From: Exilibacterium tricleocarpae
GTDB taxonomy: Bacteria; Pseudomonadota; Gammaproteobacteria; Pseudomonadales; Cellvibrionaceae
Direction of reading: 5' to 3'
Assembly: GCF_007004655.1 (NCBI RefSeq)
Contig: NZ_ML660095.1
Location: 18,375 to 82,374, forward strand
DNA: 64,000 nucleotides
Shown here: one piece after another, positions 42,708 through 52,969 of the stretch
Layout of the letters: each line of letters starts with the position of its first letter
Numbering within the stretch: the first letter of the stretch is position 1
Translations under genes and position numbers: made by a program
The notes under the pieces: model-generated
Databases searched by the model: none
Seen by the model: the letters and a program-made list of their open reading frames with translations, nothing else
What the model was told of the DNA's origin: nothing

Positions 42708-44066
42708 TCAGGTGGACACAAGACTCCTGACAAATATTTTAGAGTTGCGCTGATAGTTATAAAGCGATTGCCTGCTGTCAGGCAAATCGTCAACCCCGCC
42801 GGCGGCGAAACCCTGTTCGACAAACCAGTGTGCGGTTTGGGTCGTAAGGGTAAACAGCGTGCGCAGTTTCAAACGCCGGGCCTGCCGTTCGATATGGGTG
42901 AGCAGCTTGGCGGCACGGCCGCCGTTGCGGTAGTCGCTGTGGGTGACCACACAGGCCAGCTCCCCGGTGAATTTTTCCGGATAGGGATAGAGCGCGGCGC
43001 AGGCGACAATCATGCCGTCCTTTTCCATAACCGTGAAGTGATCGACCTCGGTCTCCAGCAGTTCGCGGGAGCGGCGCACCAGTATCCCCTGCTCCTCCAA
43101 AGGTGAGATCAGTTCAATGATACCGCCGACATCGTCGATACGCGCCCGGCGCACGACTTCGTAGCTGTCGCGATAGACCATGGTGCCGCGACCGTCGCGG
43201 GTAAACAGCTCCTTGATCAGCGCGCCGTCTTCGCTGTAGCTGATAATCTGCGCCCGGGTAACGCCCCGGCTGCACGCCTGCCGGCAGGCGTGCAGCACCT
43301 CGTAGGCGTCGGCATTGCCGGCGTTTGCCGCCAGCAGGTCGGCGCATTGGCGCAGATTCAACTCCCGCACCAGTTTTTGCCGCCGGTCGCGAATACCGCC
43401 GCCGGCGTTAAAGGCGATAAGCTTATCGGCCCCCAACGCGACGGCGACTTCGGTGGCGACGTCGGTACAGGCCAGGTTGAATACCTCACCGGTCGGCGAA
43501 TAGCCCAATGGCGACAGCAGGACTACAGCATTGCCCGCCAGCGCCCGGTGGACGGCATCGCTGTCGATGCGGCGCACCTGGCCGGTGTGCTGCAGGTCGA
43601 TGCCGTCGCGCACTCCCAGCGGTTTGGCGGTGATGAAATTACCGCTGACCACACGGATATAGGCACCGTGCATCGGGGAATTCGGCAGCCCTGTCGACAG
43701 GGCTGCTTCAATAGCGGTGCGGGTGGCGCCCGCAGCTTCGGCGACATGGGTCATGCTGCGCTGGTCGGTAATGCGCAGGTTGTTGTGGAAGCTCGATTCG
43801 GTGCCGGCTGCCCGCAGGCGTGCGTCAATCTGCGGGCGTGTTCCGTGCACCAACACCAGCCGTACGCCGAGACTGGTGAGCAGGGTGATGTCGTGCACAA
43901 TATTGTCGAAATTGCGATGCTCCAGCGCGGCTCCCGGCAGCATCAAGACAAACGTCTTACCGCGGTGAGTATTGATATAGGGAGACGACTGGCGAAACCA
44001 GTCGACATAGGCCTGGTTTGCATCGGTTTGCTCGTCTGGCTTGGCGGGGGGGGGTTGATGGTCCAT
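42708..44066 (-). CDS. argA: N-acetylglutamate synthase
   Basis: First enzyme of arginine synthesis, 452 residues. N-terminal amino-acid-kinase-like domain (LVLVHGTRPQIDARL; AVVLLSPLGYSPTGEVFNL), which binds arginine for feedback control, and a C-terminal GNAT domain (ELACVVTHSDYRNGGRAAKL). Lies 43 bp downstream of argE; both act in the acetylated ornithine pathway. Confidence 0.96.
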   Translation of the reverse strand: MDHQPPPAKPDEQTDANQAYVDWFRQSSPYINTHRGKTFVLMLPGAALEHRNFDNIVHDITLLTSLGVRLVLVHGTRPQIDARLRAAGTESSFHNNLRITDQRSMTHVAEAAGATRTAIEAALSTGLPNSPMHGAYIRVVSGNFITAKPLGVRDGIDLQHTGQVRRIDSDAVHRALAGNAVVLLSPLGYSPTGEVFNLACTDVATEVAVALGADKLIAFNAGGGIRDRRQKLVRELNLRQCADLLAANAGNADAYEVLHACRQACSRGVTRAQIISYSEDGALIKELFTRDGRGTMVYRDSYEVVRRARIDDVGGIIELISPLEEQGILVRRSRELLETEVDHFTVMEKDGMIVACAALYPYPEKFTGELACVVTHSDYRNGGRAAKLLTHIERQARRLKLRTLFTLTTQTAHWFVEQGFAAGGVDDLPDSRQSLYNYQRNSKIFVRSLVST

Positions 44067-44109
44067 GACTTTCGCTTTGGGTCGTATCGATACCTTGTGG
44101 CCGGTCAGG

Positions 44110-45249
44110 TTAAAGGCAAAACTCCCGGATCAGTCCCGTCAATAAGGACACTGCCGGATCAATTTGTTTTTGCTCCATAAATTCATCGGGTTGGTGCGCC
44201 TGGTCGATCGAGCCCGGCCCCATCACTATGGTTTCCATACCCAACTGCTGCAAAAAAGGCGCTTCGGTGGCAAAGGCCACGCTGGCGGCGGTGTGGCCGG
44301 TGAGACGCTCCGCTGCCTGCACCAGACGCGAGTCCGGCGCCTGTTCATAGGCGGCAACACCGCCAAACAAGCTCACCAATTCTATCGCGCCCTCGCTGCC
44401 GAGCGGCCGCAGGCGGGCCTCGATCTGCGCCCGCAGTTCATCGCGATGCATGCCCGGCAACGGCCGCAGATCAAACTGCAGCTCGCAGTGCCCGCAGATG
44501 CGATTCGGGTTGTCACCGCCGTGAATACAACCGAGGTTCAAGGTGGGCACTTCTATCTCAAAACCCGGGTTGCGGTACTTGTCCTGCAACTCGCGGCGAA
44601 AGGCGAGCAGCTCGCCCAGAACGACATGCATGGTCTCCAGGGCATTGTCGCCGAGGTGGGGGTTCGAGGAGTGCCCCGCCTGCCCGCGCACCCTGACTGC
44701 CTCCATCATAATACCCTTGTGCATGCGAATCGGTTTCAGGCCGGTGGGCTCGCCCACCACGGCGTAGCGCGCCTGCGGGCGACCCTGGGCCGCCAGCTCC
44801 CGGGCGCCGCTCATGGAACTCTCCTCGTCGGCAGTGGCGAGAATAATGAGTGGCTGTTGCAGGGGCGTGTCGATGAAACGGCGCGCCGCTTCGATGGCAA
44901 TGGGAAAGAAGCCCTTCATATCGGTGGCGCCGAGGCCGTAAAACCGCTGGTCCCGATCGAGCAGGGTAAAAGGGTCCTGTTGCCAGCGATTGGCGTCATA
45001 GGGAACGGTATCGGTATGGCCCGCCAGCACCAGCCCGCCGGGACCCCGGCCCCGGGTGGCAATCAAATTGGCTTTGTTGGGCCGGTCGGGGACGGGCATG
45101 ATTTCGATGTCGAAATCGATGCTCTCCAGCCAGGCCGCCAGCAGCTCGATAACATTGCGATTGCCCATGTCCCAATCGGGTAGATGGCTGCTCACCGAGG
45201 GGGTGGCTACTAGCTGAATCAGTTGATCGGTCAACGAGGGTATTGGCAT
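44110..45249 (-). CDS. argE: Acetylornithine deacetylase
   Basis: 379-residue M20 metalloenzyme releasing ornithine. Metal ligands visible in LAGHTDTVPYD, GLGATDMKGFF, ATADEESSMSGA, VVGEPTGL and SIDQAHQPDEFM. Upstream of argA in the same operon. Confidence 0.95.
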   Translation of the reverse strand: MPIPSLTDQLIQLVATPSVSSHLPDWDMGNRNVIELLAAWLESIDFDIEIMPVPDRPNKANLIATRGRGPGGLVLAGHTDTVPYDANRWQQDPFTLLDRDQRFYGLGATDMKGFFPIAIEAARRFIDTPLQQPLIILATADEESSMSGARELAAQGRPQARYAVVGEPTGLKPIRMHKGIMMEAVRVRGQAGHSSNPHLGDNALETMHVVLGELLAFRRELQDKYRNPGFEIEVPTLNLGCIHGGDNPNRICGHCELQFDLRPLPGMHRDELRAQIEARLRPLGSEGAIELVSLFGGVAAYEQAPDSRLVQAAERLTGHTAASVAFATEAPFLQQLGMETIVMGPGSIDQAHQPDEFMEQKQIDPAVSLLTGLIREFCL

Positions 45250-45511
45250 GGGTGCTACTTGCCTTACAGCGTGTCAGTGTCGTCAATGTAACAAAACCTA
45301 TGGGGCCCGGCTACCTGGCCGTGATGGCGGTGAGCCGTTGCCATTCATGGCAATATGCCGCCGCTGCCGGGCACGGCTATCCGCAAAGTGTTAGCTGCCC
45401 GGCATTTTATGCGGGCGGCGCCCGGATATATCGACCTGAGTGAGACCCCGGTTGTGTCGCGGGGCCTGCAATCGGTCTACAATCCGTGAAGTTCTTTATC
45501 GCGGGGGAATT

Positions 45512-47287
45512 ATGGCTGGGGCAGCAGTGATGGACAGAGCGCTCGATCTGCGCAGTTTGATCAACGACCTGGTGGCGGATCGGCGCCTGGACCAGGAGGC
45601 GGCCAATATGCTGCTGGGGGCCAGCCGCACCCGCGAGCAGGCCGCTATGCACCCGCTGGTCTATATCGCCAGCCAGGCCCTGGACGACCCGGCGCGACCC
45701 GGCAGGAGTCTGGACGGCGATGCACTGATCGAGTGGCTGGCGCAAAAGGCCGGCCAGCAGGTATACCATATCGACCCGCTGAAAATAAATGTGCCGGCAG
45801 TCACCGAGGTGATGTCTTATGCCTTCGCCAAACGACACGGTATCCTCTGTGTGGAGGTGACCGCCGAGGAGGTGGTGGTGGCCTGTACCCAGCCGTTTGT
45901 CAGCGGTTGGGAGCCGCAGTTGGAACACACGGCGCGGCGACAGGTGCGGCGAGTCATGGCCAATGCCAGCGATATAGAGCGCTTTACGGTGGAGTTCTAT
46001 ACGCTCTCACGCTCGGTGTCCGGTGCCTCGGGGGTCAGCGGTCCCTCTGCGGTGACCAATCTGGAGAGCCTGCTGGAGCTGGGCGCGCTTAAAGACCCCG
46101 AGGCCAATGACCAGCACATCGTCAGTATTGTCGACTGGTTGCTGCAGTATGCGTTTGACCAGCGCGCCAGCGATATCCATATCGAGCCGCGCCGGGAAGT
46201 GGGCAAGATGCGGTTTCGCATCGACGGTGTGCTGCACCAGGTCTACGAGTTGCCGATTGCGGTGACTACGGCGGTGACCAGTCGCATTAAGATTCTCGGG
46301 CGTATGAACGTTGCGGAAAAGCGCAAACCCCAGGACGGGCGCATCAAGACCAAGCGGCCCGACGGCGGCGAAGTGGAGCTGCGACTGTCGACCATGCCGA
46401 CGGCGTTCGGGGAAAAACTGGTGATGCGTATTTTCGATCCCGAGGTGCTGCTGCGCTCCTTCTCGGAACTCGGCCTCACCGGCGACGACTACCAGCGCTG
46501 GCAGACCATGGTCGGGCGCCCCAACGGCATCGTGCTGGTGACCGGCCCCACCGGTTCCGGGAAAACCACGACCCTGTATTCCTCGCTGAAAAGCCTGGCC
46601 ACCGACGACGTCAATGTCAGTACCATTGAAGATCCGATTGAAATGGTGGAGGAGAGTTTCAACCAGACCCAGGTCCACCACCAGATCGGACTCGATTTTG
46701 CCGCCGGTGTGCGCACCTTGATGCGCCAGGACCCGGATATCATCATGGTCGGCGAAATCCGCGATCTGGAAACCGCGCAAATGGCGGTGCAGGCGGCGCT
46801 GACCGGCCACCTGGTGCTCTCCACGCTGCACACCAACGACGCGCCGACGGCGATGACGCGCCTGCTGGACCTGGGCGTTCCCAGCTATCTGATCAAGGCG
46901 ACGGTGCTGGGAATTATGGCGCAGCGCCTGGTGCGCACCCTTTGCCCCCATTGCAAAGAGCAGACGCCGGTGGATGCCGGCGCCTGGCAACAATTGGTCA
47001 AACCCTGGAAAGTGGCGGCGCCGAAGTGTTTCCACCGCCCGGTCGGGTGCCTTGAGTGCCGCAATACCGGCTACCGGGGGCGTCAGGGTATTTATGAAAT
47101 ACTGCCGTTGTCGGATACGGTCAAGGAACTGGTGACCGATAGCTGCGATATCGGCACCCTGCGCAAGCAGGCGATGCGCGAGGGTATGCGGACCTTGAGA
47201 TTATCCGGCGCCCAGAAGGTGGCCGGCGGCGGCACCACTATCGAAGAGGTGATGCGGGTGGCGCCGCCGGCGGACCGCTTCAGTTGA
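45512..47287 (+). CDS. GspE/PilB-family secretion ATPase
   Basis: 591 residues. N-terminal GspE-N domain, Walker A GPTGSGKTTT, Asp box, Walker B DPDIIMVGEIRD, His box GHLVLSTLHTNDAPTA, and a four-cysteine zinc site (CPHC, then CLEC). ATG 45512 has GGGGGAA upstream. No other type II or IV pilus genes are adjacent; Pseudomonas has a similar lone ATPase near argA/argE (PA5210). Role unclear. Confidence 0.9.
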   Translation: MAGAAVMDRALDLRSLINDLVADRRLDQEAANMLLGASRTREQAAMHPLVYIASQALDDPARPGRSLDGDALIEWLAQKAGQQVYHIDPLKINVPAVTEVMSYAFAKRHGILCVEVTAEEVVVACTQPFVSGWEPQLEHTARRQVRRVMANASDIERFTVEFYTLSRSVSGASGVSGPSAVTNLESLLELGALKDPEANDQHIVSIVDWLLQYAFDQRASDIHIEPRREVGKMRFRIDGVLHQVYELPIAVTTAVTSRIKILGRMNVAEKRKPQDGRIKTKRPDGGEVELRLSTMPTAFGEKLVMRIFDPEVLLRSFSELGLTGDDYQRWQTMVGRPNGIVLVTGPTGSGKTTTLYSSLKSLATDDVNVSTIEDPIEMVEESFNQTQVHHQIGLDFAAGVRTLMRQDPDIIMVGEIRDLETAQMAVQAALTGHLVLSTLHTNDAPTAMTRLLDLGVPSYLIKATVLGIMAQRLVRTLCPHCKEQTPVDAGAWQQLVKPWKVAAPKCFHRPVGCLECRNTGYRGRQGIYEILPLSDTVKELVTDSCDIGTLRKQAMREGMRTLRLSGAQKVAGGGTTIEEVMRVAPPADRFS

Positions 47288-47324
47288 GTGGAGTGTCCGG
47301 CGTTAAGCACCGGCGGCCCTCACT

Positions 47325-47440
47325 GTTGGCCATGCCCCTTTTAACTGCGGCATCTTTAACTATGCCACCTTTAACGACTTCGCCTTTCACTGCGACGCGT
47401 TGATCAATGCCGCCTTTAACAGCGCTGCTTTTGAACGTGG
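47325..47440. repeat. Degenerate tandem repeat upstream of glnE
   Basis: About six diverged copies of a 16-18 bp unit like ATGCCACCTTTAACGAC fill this gap. No gene or clear promoter seen. Confidence 0.6.
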
Positions 47441-47505
47441 ATTGTCTGCGGTAAGCTGTCGGCTTGTCGTCCCGATCCGAGCCAAAAAAGAGCCGCAGAC
47501 CTATC

Positions 47506-50433
47506 ATGTTGTTCGATAAAGATTTGCTCGATGATGTGCCCTCCGCATTTCACCCCGAACTGCGGCGTTACCAGGCGCAGTTTGCCGAGCGCGCCGGCGC
47601 CGCCGGTGTGGCGCAGGCACAAAACTGCCTGTCGACCCGGCCGCACCTGCGCCAACAGCTGTTGCGGGTCTGGGTGGGTAGCGACTTTGCGGCGCAGGCC
47701 TGTATTACCAACCCGGATATGTTGCTCGAGATGTTGCAGCGCGGTGATCCCGACCGCCCGCTCGAGGCCTCTACGCTGGCGCCAGAGCTGGCCCGGCAAT
47801 TGGGTGAGTGCAGCGGTGAGCAGGCGCTGGACCAGGGATTGCGGCGTTACCGCCAGCGCACCATGGTGCACGTTATCTGGCGCGATCTGAACCGCCTGGC
47901 AACGCTCGAGGAAACCACCGGGGCACTGTCTGCGCTCGCCGATGCCTGCATCGGGCAGGCGATGGCGTTTCACTACCGCGAGTTGGCGCAGAAATGGGGG
48001 GTGCCGACCGGCGGCGAATCCGGTGCGGTCCAGCCCATGCTGGTGCTGGCGATGGGTAAACTGGGAGCCGGTGAACTGAATCTGTCCTCCGATGTGGATT
48101 TGATCTTTGCCTACCCGGAGACCGGGGCGACCAACGGCGCACGCAAAAATCTCACCAACCAGGAATTCTTCTCCCGACTCGGCAAAAAACTGATCAAAAG
48201 CCTGGAGGCGAATACCGCCGATGGTTTTGTGTTTCGCGTCGATATGCGGCTGCGTCCCTACGGTCAAAGCGGCGCGCTGGTGTTTAACTTCGACGCGCTC
48301 GAGGATTACTACCAGACCCAGGGGCGGGAGTGGGAAAGGTATGCCATGATCAAGGCGCGGGTGGCCGCCGTGGCAGGGGTGGCCGACGGCACCGCGGTTG
48401 CCCGACAACTGCTGGCATTGCTGCGACCTTTTACCTACCGCAAGTATATCGACTACTCGGCGGTTGAGGCACTGCGCTCGATGAAGGCTTTGATCAACCG
48501 CGAGGTGCAGCGCAAAGGCATGGGTGAGGACGTCAAGCTCGGACCCGGCGGTATTCGTGAAATCGAGTTTATCGTGCAGGCGTTTCAGTTGATACGCGGC
48601 GGCAGAGACCGGCGCCTGCAGGAGCGCCGGCTGCTGGTGTTGCTGCCGGTGTTGGAGGCGCAGGGCTGCCTGCCCGCCGGTGCCGCCGCCGGACTCGACA
48701 GCGCCTATCGCTTTCTGCGCAATACCGAGCACGCCGTGCAGGCCTACCAGGATCGCCAGACCCAGATGCTGCCCACCGGTGAACTGGACCGCCGGCGGCT
48801 GGCCTGGAGCCTGGGTTACGGCGACTGGGCTGCGTTCACGGCCGCACTCGACAGTCACAGAACCTTGGTGAACGCGGAGTTTCAAGCGGTGATTGCCGAT
48901 CCGCACGACGACGTCGAGAGCGAGCGCGACCGGGACTGGATACCGTTGTGGCAGGCGCAGCTCGACCGCGACCAGGCGCTGGCGCTGCTTGGCGGCCACT
49001 ATCGTGACAGCGATGCGGGACGGGTATTCGAGTTGCTTGAACAACTGCGTGAAAGCCGTCATATCGTCACCATGCAGGCCGCCGGCCGCGAGCGCCTCGA
49101 TGAGTTTGTGCCGCGTTTGCTGGGCGCGCTCGCGGAGCAGGACGAAACGGCCGAAACCCTGGCGCGGGTACTGCCGTTGGTGGAGGCGGTGGCCCGGCGC
49201 AGCGCTTATCTGGTGTTGCTGATGGAAAATCCCGGAGCGCTCAAGCGACTGATCAGCCTGTGCGCTGCCAGCCCCTGGATTGCCGGTCAGTTGGTGAAGT
49301 CGCCGGCGCTGTTGGACGAATTGCTCGATCCCCGTACGCTCTACTCGCCGCCGGATAAGGAGAGCCTGCGCGACGAGCTGCGCCGCGAGGTGCTGCGCCT
49401 GAGTTGGGAAGACCTTGAAGGCCACATGGAGGCGCTGCGCTATTTCAAGGCGGCCCACGCATTGCGGGTGGCGGCCAGTGAAGTGACGGACGTACTGCCG
49501 TTGATGAAAGTCAGCGACTACCTCACTTATATCGCCGAAGTTATTCTGGAGCATGTGCTGGCGGTGGCCTGGCGCCAGATGGTCGACCGCCACGGGCGAC
49601 CCGGCGGCGCGCAGGACGATGATATGAACTTCGTGATCGTCGGCTACGGCAAGCTCGGTGGCATTGAACTCGGGCACGGTTCCGATCTGGACTTGGTCTT
49701 TCTGCACAGTGCCGAGGCGGGACGCTTTACCGATGGCGAGCGGCAGCTGGACAATCAGACTTTTTATACCCGTCTGGGACAAAAGATCATTCACATACTG
49801 ACGGCGCAGACGTTGGGTGGAACTCTCTACGAAGTCGATGTGCGCCTGCGTCCCTCCGGTAACTCCGGGTTGTTGGTGAGCTCGCTCGCCGGCTTTGAAA
49901 AATATCAGGGTGCCGACGCCTGGACCTGGGAGCACCAGGCCCTGGTAAGGGCGCGGGTGGTGGCGGGCAGTCGCCGCCTGGCCGGGGAGTTCGAAGCGGT
50001 GCGCGCCGCGGTGCTGTGCCGGCGGCGCGAGGACGCCGAACTGCGCCGGGAGGTCGTGCAGATGCGCGATCGGATGCGTGAACATCTGGCGACCCGCGGC
50101 GCGGCGCAGGCACAGGACTTCAATATCAAGCACGACCGCGGAGGTATCGTCGATATTGAATTTGTGGTTCAATACGCGGTTTTAGCCTGGGCCTATCGGG
50201 ACGCGGCGCTGGTGCGGTATACCGACAATATCCGCATCCTGGGTTGCCTCGAAGAGGCCGGGTTGCTGGGGACGCAAGAGGTCACCCAGTTGATCGACGC
50301 CTACAAAGCCTACCGATCTATGGGACACCGCCTGGCCCTACAGGGGCAGGCCAGTGTACTCAGTGGCAGCCAATTTAACGCCGAACGCGAGACTGTTGAA
50401 CGTGTCTGGCAGCGGCTGTTGGAGAGCCCTTAG
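47506..50433 (+). CDS. glnE: Bifunctional glutamine synthetase adenylyltransferase/deadenylase
   Basis: 975 residues. Two nucleotidyltransferase domains: GKLGAGELNLSSDVDLIF (N-terminal, adenylyl-removing) and GKLGGIELGHGSDLDLVF (C-terminal, adenylylating), each followed by LRPxGxSGxLV-type motifs. Adjusts glutamine synthetase to nitrogen supply via PII. ATG 47506 (MLFDKDLLDD) is taken over 47464. The stop lies inside the first unit of a tandem repeat. Confidence 0.97.
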   Translation: MLFDKDLLDDVPSAFHPELRRYQAQFAERAGAAGVAQAQNCLSTRPHLRQQLLRVWVGSDFAAQACITNPDMLLEMLQRGDPDRPLEASTLAPELARQLGECSGEQALDQGLRRYRQRTMVHVIWRDLNRLATLEETTGALSALADACIGQAMAFHYRELAQKWGVPTGGESGAVQPMLVLAMGKLGAGELNLSSDVDLIFAYPETGATNGARKNLTNQEFFSRLGKKLIKSLEANTADGFVFRVDMRLRPYGQSGALVFNFDALEDYYQTQGREWERYAMIKARVAAVAGVADGTAVARQLLALLRPFTYRKYIDYSAVEALRSMKALINREVQRKGMGEDVKLGPGGIREIEFIVQAFQLIRGGRDRRLQERRLLVLLPVLEAQGCLPAGAAAGLDSAYRFLRNTEHAVQAYQDRQTQMLPTGELDRRRLAWSLGYGDWAAFTAALDSHRTLVNAEFQAVIADPHDDVESERDRDWIPLWQAQLDRDQALALLGGHYRDSDAGRVFELLEQLRESRHIVTMQAAGRERLDEFVPRLLGALAEQDETAETLARVLPLVEAVARRSAYLVLLMENPGALKRLISLCAASPWIAGQLVKSPALLDELLDPRTLYSPPDKESLRDELRREVLRLSWEDLEGHMEALRYFKAAHALRVAASEVTDVLPLMKVSDYLTYIAEVILEHVLAVAWRQMVDRHGRPGGAQDDDMNFVIVGYGKLGGIELGHGSDLDLVFLHSAEAGRFTDGERQLDNQTFYTRLGQKIIHILTAQTLGGTLYEVDVRLRPSGNSGLLVSSLAGFEKYQGADAWTWEHQALVRARVVAGSRRLAGEFEAVRAAVLCRRREDAELRREVVQMRDRMREHLATRGAAQAQDFNIKHDRGGIVDIEFVVQYAVLAWAYRDAALVRYTDNIRILGCLEEAGLLGTQEVTQLIDAYKAYRSMGHRLALQGQASVLSGSQFNAERETVERVWQRLLESP

Positions 50434-50570
50434 CGGTTATATAAATAGCCCTTAGCGGTTGTATAGATAGCCCTTAGCGGTTATATAAATAGCCCTTAGC
50501 GGTTGTATAGAGAGCCCTTAGCGGTTGTATAAAAAGCCCTTAGCGGTTTTATTAAAGAGCCCTTATCAGG
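50427..50570. repeat. 22-bp tandem repeat overlapping the glnE stop
   Basis: Six copies of a 22-bp unit (CCCTTAGCGGTTATATAAATAG type, one of 23 bp) plus a partial seventh. The first copy includes the glnE stop codon. Confidence 0.95.
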
Positions 50571-50671
50571 TCTTTGTACTGGCAGAAAAGCAGATTCGCA
50601 ACCGCAGCATTTCCTCGTGGCTCACTGACAATTGGCCGATTTTCGGGTAACTGTTTCTTTTGGGAGATATT

Positions 50672-51601
50672 ATGTCCTTTGCGGATCGCGACGGCGTTAT
50701 CTGGCTGGATGGCGAACTGGTGCCCTGGCGGGAGGCCAGGGTGCATGTGTTGACCCACACGCTGCACTACGGCATGGGTGTCTTTGAAGGCGTGCGCGCC
50801 TATCACGCGGACAGCGGCGAAACCTGCATTTTTCGTTTGCAAGAGCACACCGACCGGCTGTTTCGCTCGGCCCATATCATGCGTATAGCCATGCCGTTTA
50901 CAAAGGCGCAGTTGAATACCGCCCAGCGTCTGGTGGTGCGCGAGAATAAGCTGCAGGAGGCGTATCTGCGGCCGATGGCGTTTTACGGCTCCGAGGGCAT
51001 GGGTTTGCGGGCCGACAGTTTGCAGACTCACGTGATGGTCGCCGCCTGGGACTGGCCGTCTTATATGACGCCGGAGGCCAAGGAATTGGGGATCAAGGTG
51101 CGCACTTCCAGCTACACCCGGCATCACGTCAATATTTCCATGTGTAAAGCCAAGGCCAACGGCCACTACATCAACTCTATGCTGGCACTGCGCGAAGCGC
51201 TTGACAGCGGTTGTGAGGAGGCACTGCTGTTGGATAACGAAGGGTATGTGGCTGAGGGCAGCGGGGAAAACATTTTTATCGCCCGCGACGGCGTACTTTA
51301 TACACCGGAGCTGACCTCCTGCCTGGACGGCATCACCCGTAATACCCTATTTCAACTGGCCAGCGAATGCGGCTACGAGGTGCGGGAGAGACGTATTACC
51401 CGGGATGAAGTGTATGTCGCCGACGAAGCCTTTTTTACCGGTACTGCCGCCGAAGTGCTGCCGATCCGGGAACTCGACGGCCGGGTTATCGGCGCCGGTC
51501 GCCGCGGCGAAATAACCCACAAACTGCAGTCGCTTTACTTCGATGCCGTCAAGGGGCGCAGCGAGGCCCATACCGGCTGGCTCAGTTCAGTGTCTCCCTG
51601 A
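50672..51601 (+). CDS. ilvE: Branched-chain amino acid aminotransferase
   Basis: 309-residue PLP enzyme. Conserved YGMGVFEGVRAY, the PLP Lys in MCKAKANGHYINSM, and GSGENIFIARDG. GGGAG precedes ATG 50672. Lies after glnE, as in Pseudomonas (glnE-ilvE-waa). Confidence 0.97.
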   Translation: MSFADRDGVIWLDGELVPWREARVHVLTHTLHYGMGVFEGVRAYHADSGETCIFRLQEHTDRLFRSAHIMRIAMPFTKAQLNTAQRLVVRENKLQEAYLRPMAFYGSEGMGLRADSLQTHVMVAAWDWPSYMTPEAKELGIKVRTSSYTRHHVNISMCKAKANGHYINSMLALREALDSGCEEALLLDNEGYVAEGSGENIFIARDGVLYTPELTSCLDGITRNTLFQLASECGYEVRERRITRDEVYVADEAFFTGTAAEVLPIRELDGRVIGAGRRGEITHKLQSLYFDAVKGRSEAHTGWLSSVSP

Positions 51602-51781
51602 GTGGCCTGTCCCGCAACCGGCGCTTCCAGCTTAGGCATTTTTCGCAACCAGCCCGCTGGTATACCATATTGCCGGGTGCAAGGGCCTGTATGTAATGGC
51701 ACTCGCTTAAGTACCACCAACAGTGGGCTCTAAAGTGAGTACCATTAAGGGCCTGTATAAGGAAATGATCGCCAGTTACTT

Positions 51782-52873
51782 ATGAATGTTTTTCAGATCC
51801 TACCTGAGTTGAACTCCGGCGGTGTCGAGCGCGGCACCGTGGAATTTGGTCGTGAACTGGTGCGCAGGGGCCACGCGTCGACGGTGGTTTCCGCAGGCGG
51901 TCGCCAGGTGGCCCGGCTCGAGGCTGAGGGCTCTGAGCATATTCAATTGCCGGTACACAGAAAGTCCCTGCTCAGTTTGCAGTGGGTGCGCCCGTTGCGG
52001 CGGCTGTTGGTCGAGAGAAAACCCGATATCGTACATGTCCGGTCCCGCGTGCCGGCGTGGCTGGCGTGGTTGGCCTGGCGCAACATGCCGGCGCAGGCAC
52101 GGCCGCACCTGGTCAGCACCTTTCACGGGATGTATTCGGTCAATGCCTACAGTGCGGTGATGGCACGGGGCGAGCGGATTATCGCCATATCGGCGGCTGT
52201 GCGCGATTACATTATTGAAAACTATCCTGGCGCCGATCCGGAGACTATTCGCCTGATTCACCGCGGCGTCGATGCAGCGGAGTTTTGCCATGGATTTATG
52301 CCGTCGCCGCAATGGCGCGAGGCATTTTTTCAGGCTAACCCGGGGCTGGTGAACAAGCGCCTGTTGCTGATGCCCGGCCGCCTGTCACGCTGGAAAGGCC
52401 AGTTGGACTTTATCGCGTTGATGGCTGAATTGCGCCGCCGCGGGATCGTGGATATTCACGGGCTTGTGGTCGGCAGTTCCGACGGCGCCAAACAGCAGTA
52501 CGAACGGGAGCTGCGTACCGCCGTACAGGCCGGGGGGCTGCAGGACAGCGTCTCTTTTCTCGGGCACCGCAATGATATGAAAGAACTCTATGCCATTGCT
52601 GATATCGTCTATAACCTGTCGAACCGTCCGGAGCCGTTCGGGCGCACAGTCACCGAGGCGTTGAGCATAGGCACGCCCGTTATCGCCTATGACAGGGGCG
52701 GCCCGGCGGAGGTATTGCGCGATTGCTTCCCCCCCGGCCTGGCCGACCCGGCCACTCTCGCGACGGTGACTATGGATGTGCTGTCGCAAGCGCCTGCCAT
52801 AGCGTTGAAACAGCACTACTTGTTGTCGACACAGGTGGCGAAAACCATCGCCACTTACGAAGAGCTGCTATAG
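51782..52873 (+). CDS. Glycosyltransferase family 4 (LPS type)
   Basis: 363 residues with the GT-B fold: N-terminal LNSGGVERGTVEFGREL, middle LLMPGRLSRWKGQLDFI, and the nucleotide-sugar site EPFGRTVTEALSIGTPVIAYDRGG. In Pseudomonas this slot holds LPS core transferases. Donor and acceptor unknown. Confidence 0.9.
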   Translation: MNVFQILPELNSGGVERGTVEFGRELVRRGHASTVVSAGGRQVARLEAEGSEHIQLPVHRKSLLSLQWVRPLRRLLVERKPDIVHVRSRVPAWLAWLAWRNMPAQARPHLVSTFHGMYSVNAYSAVMARGERIIAISAAVRDYIIENYPGADPETIRLIHRGVDAAEFCHGFMPSPQWREAFFQANPGLVNKRLLLMPGRLSRWKGQLDFIALMAELRRRGIVDIHGLVVGSSDGAKQQYERELRTAVQAGGLQDSVSFLGHRNDMKELYAIADIVYNLSNRPEPFGRTVTEALSIGTPVIAYDRGGPAEVLRDCFPPGLADPATLATVTMDVLSQAPAIALKQHYLLSTQVAKTIATYEELL

Positions 52874-52969
52874 TCGTCGGACTTTATGAGACTTTATAAA
52901 GAGTTGCCCGGTTGCCTAACGTCGCCGGATTTTACAGCAAGTCCCGTCTTTCATATATATTCGCCGGCC

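Noticed and set aside
50427..50570. CRISPR-like repeat
   Set aside because: The 22-bp units are directly adjacent with no spacers.
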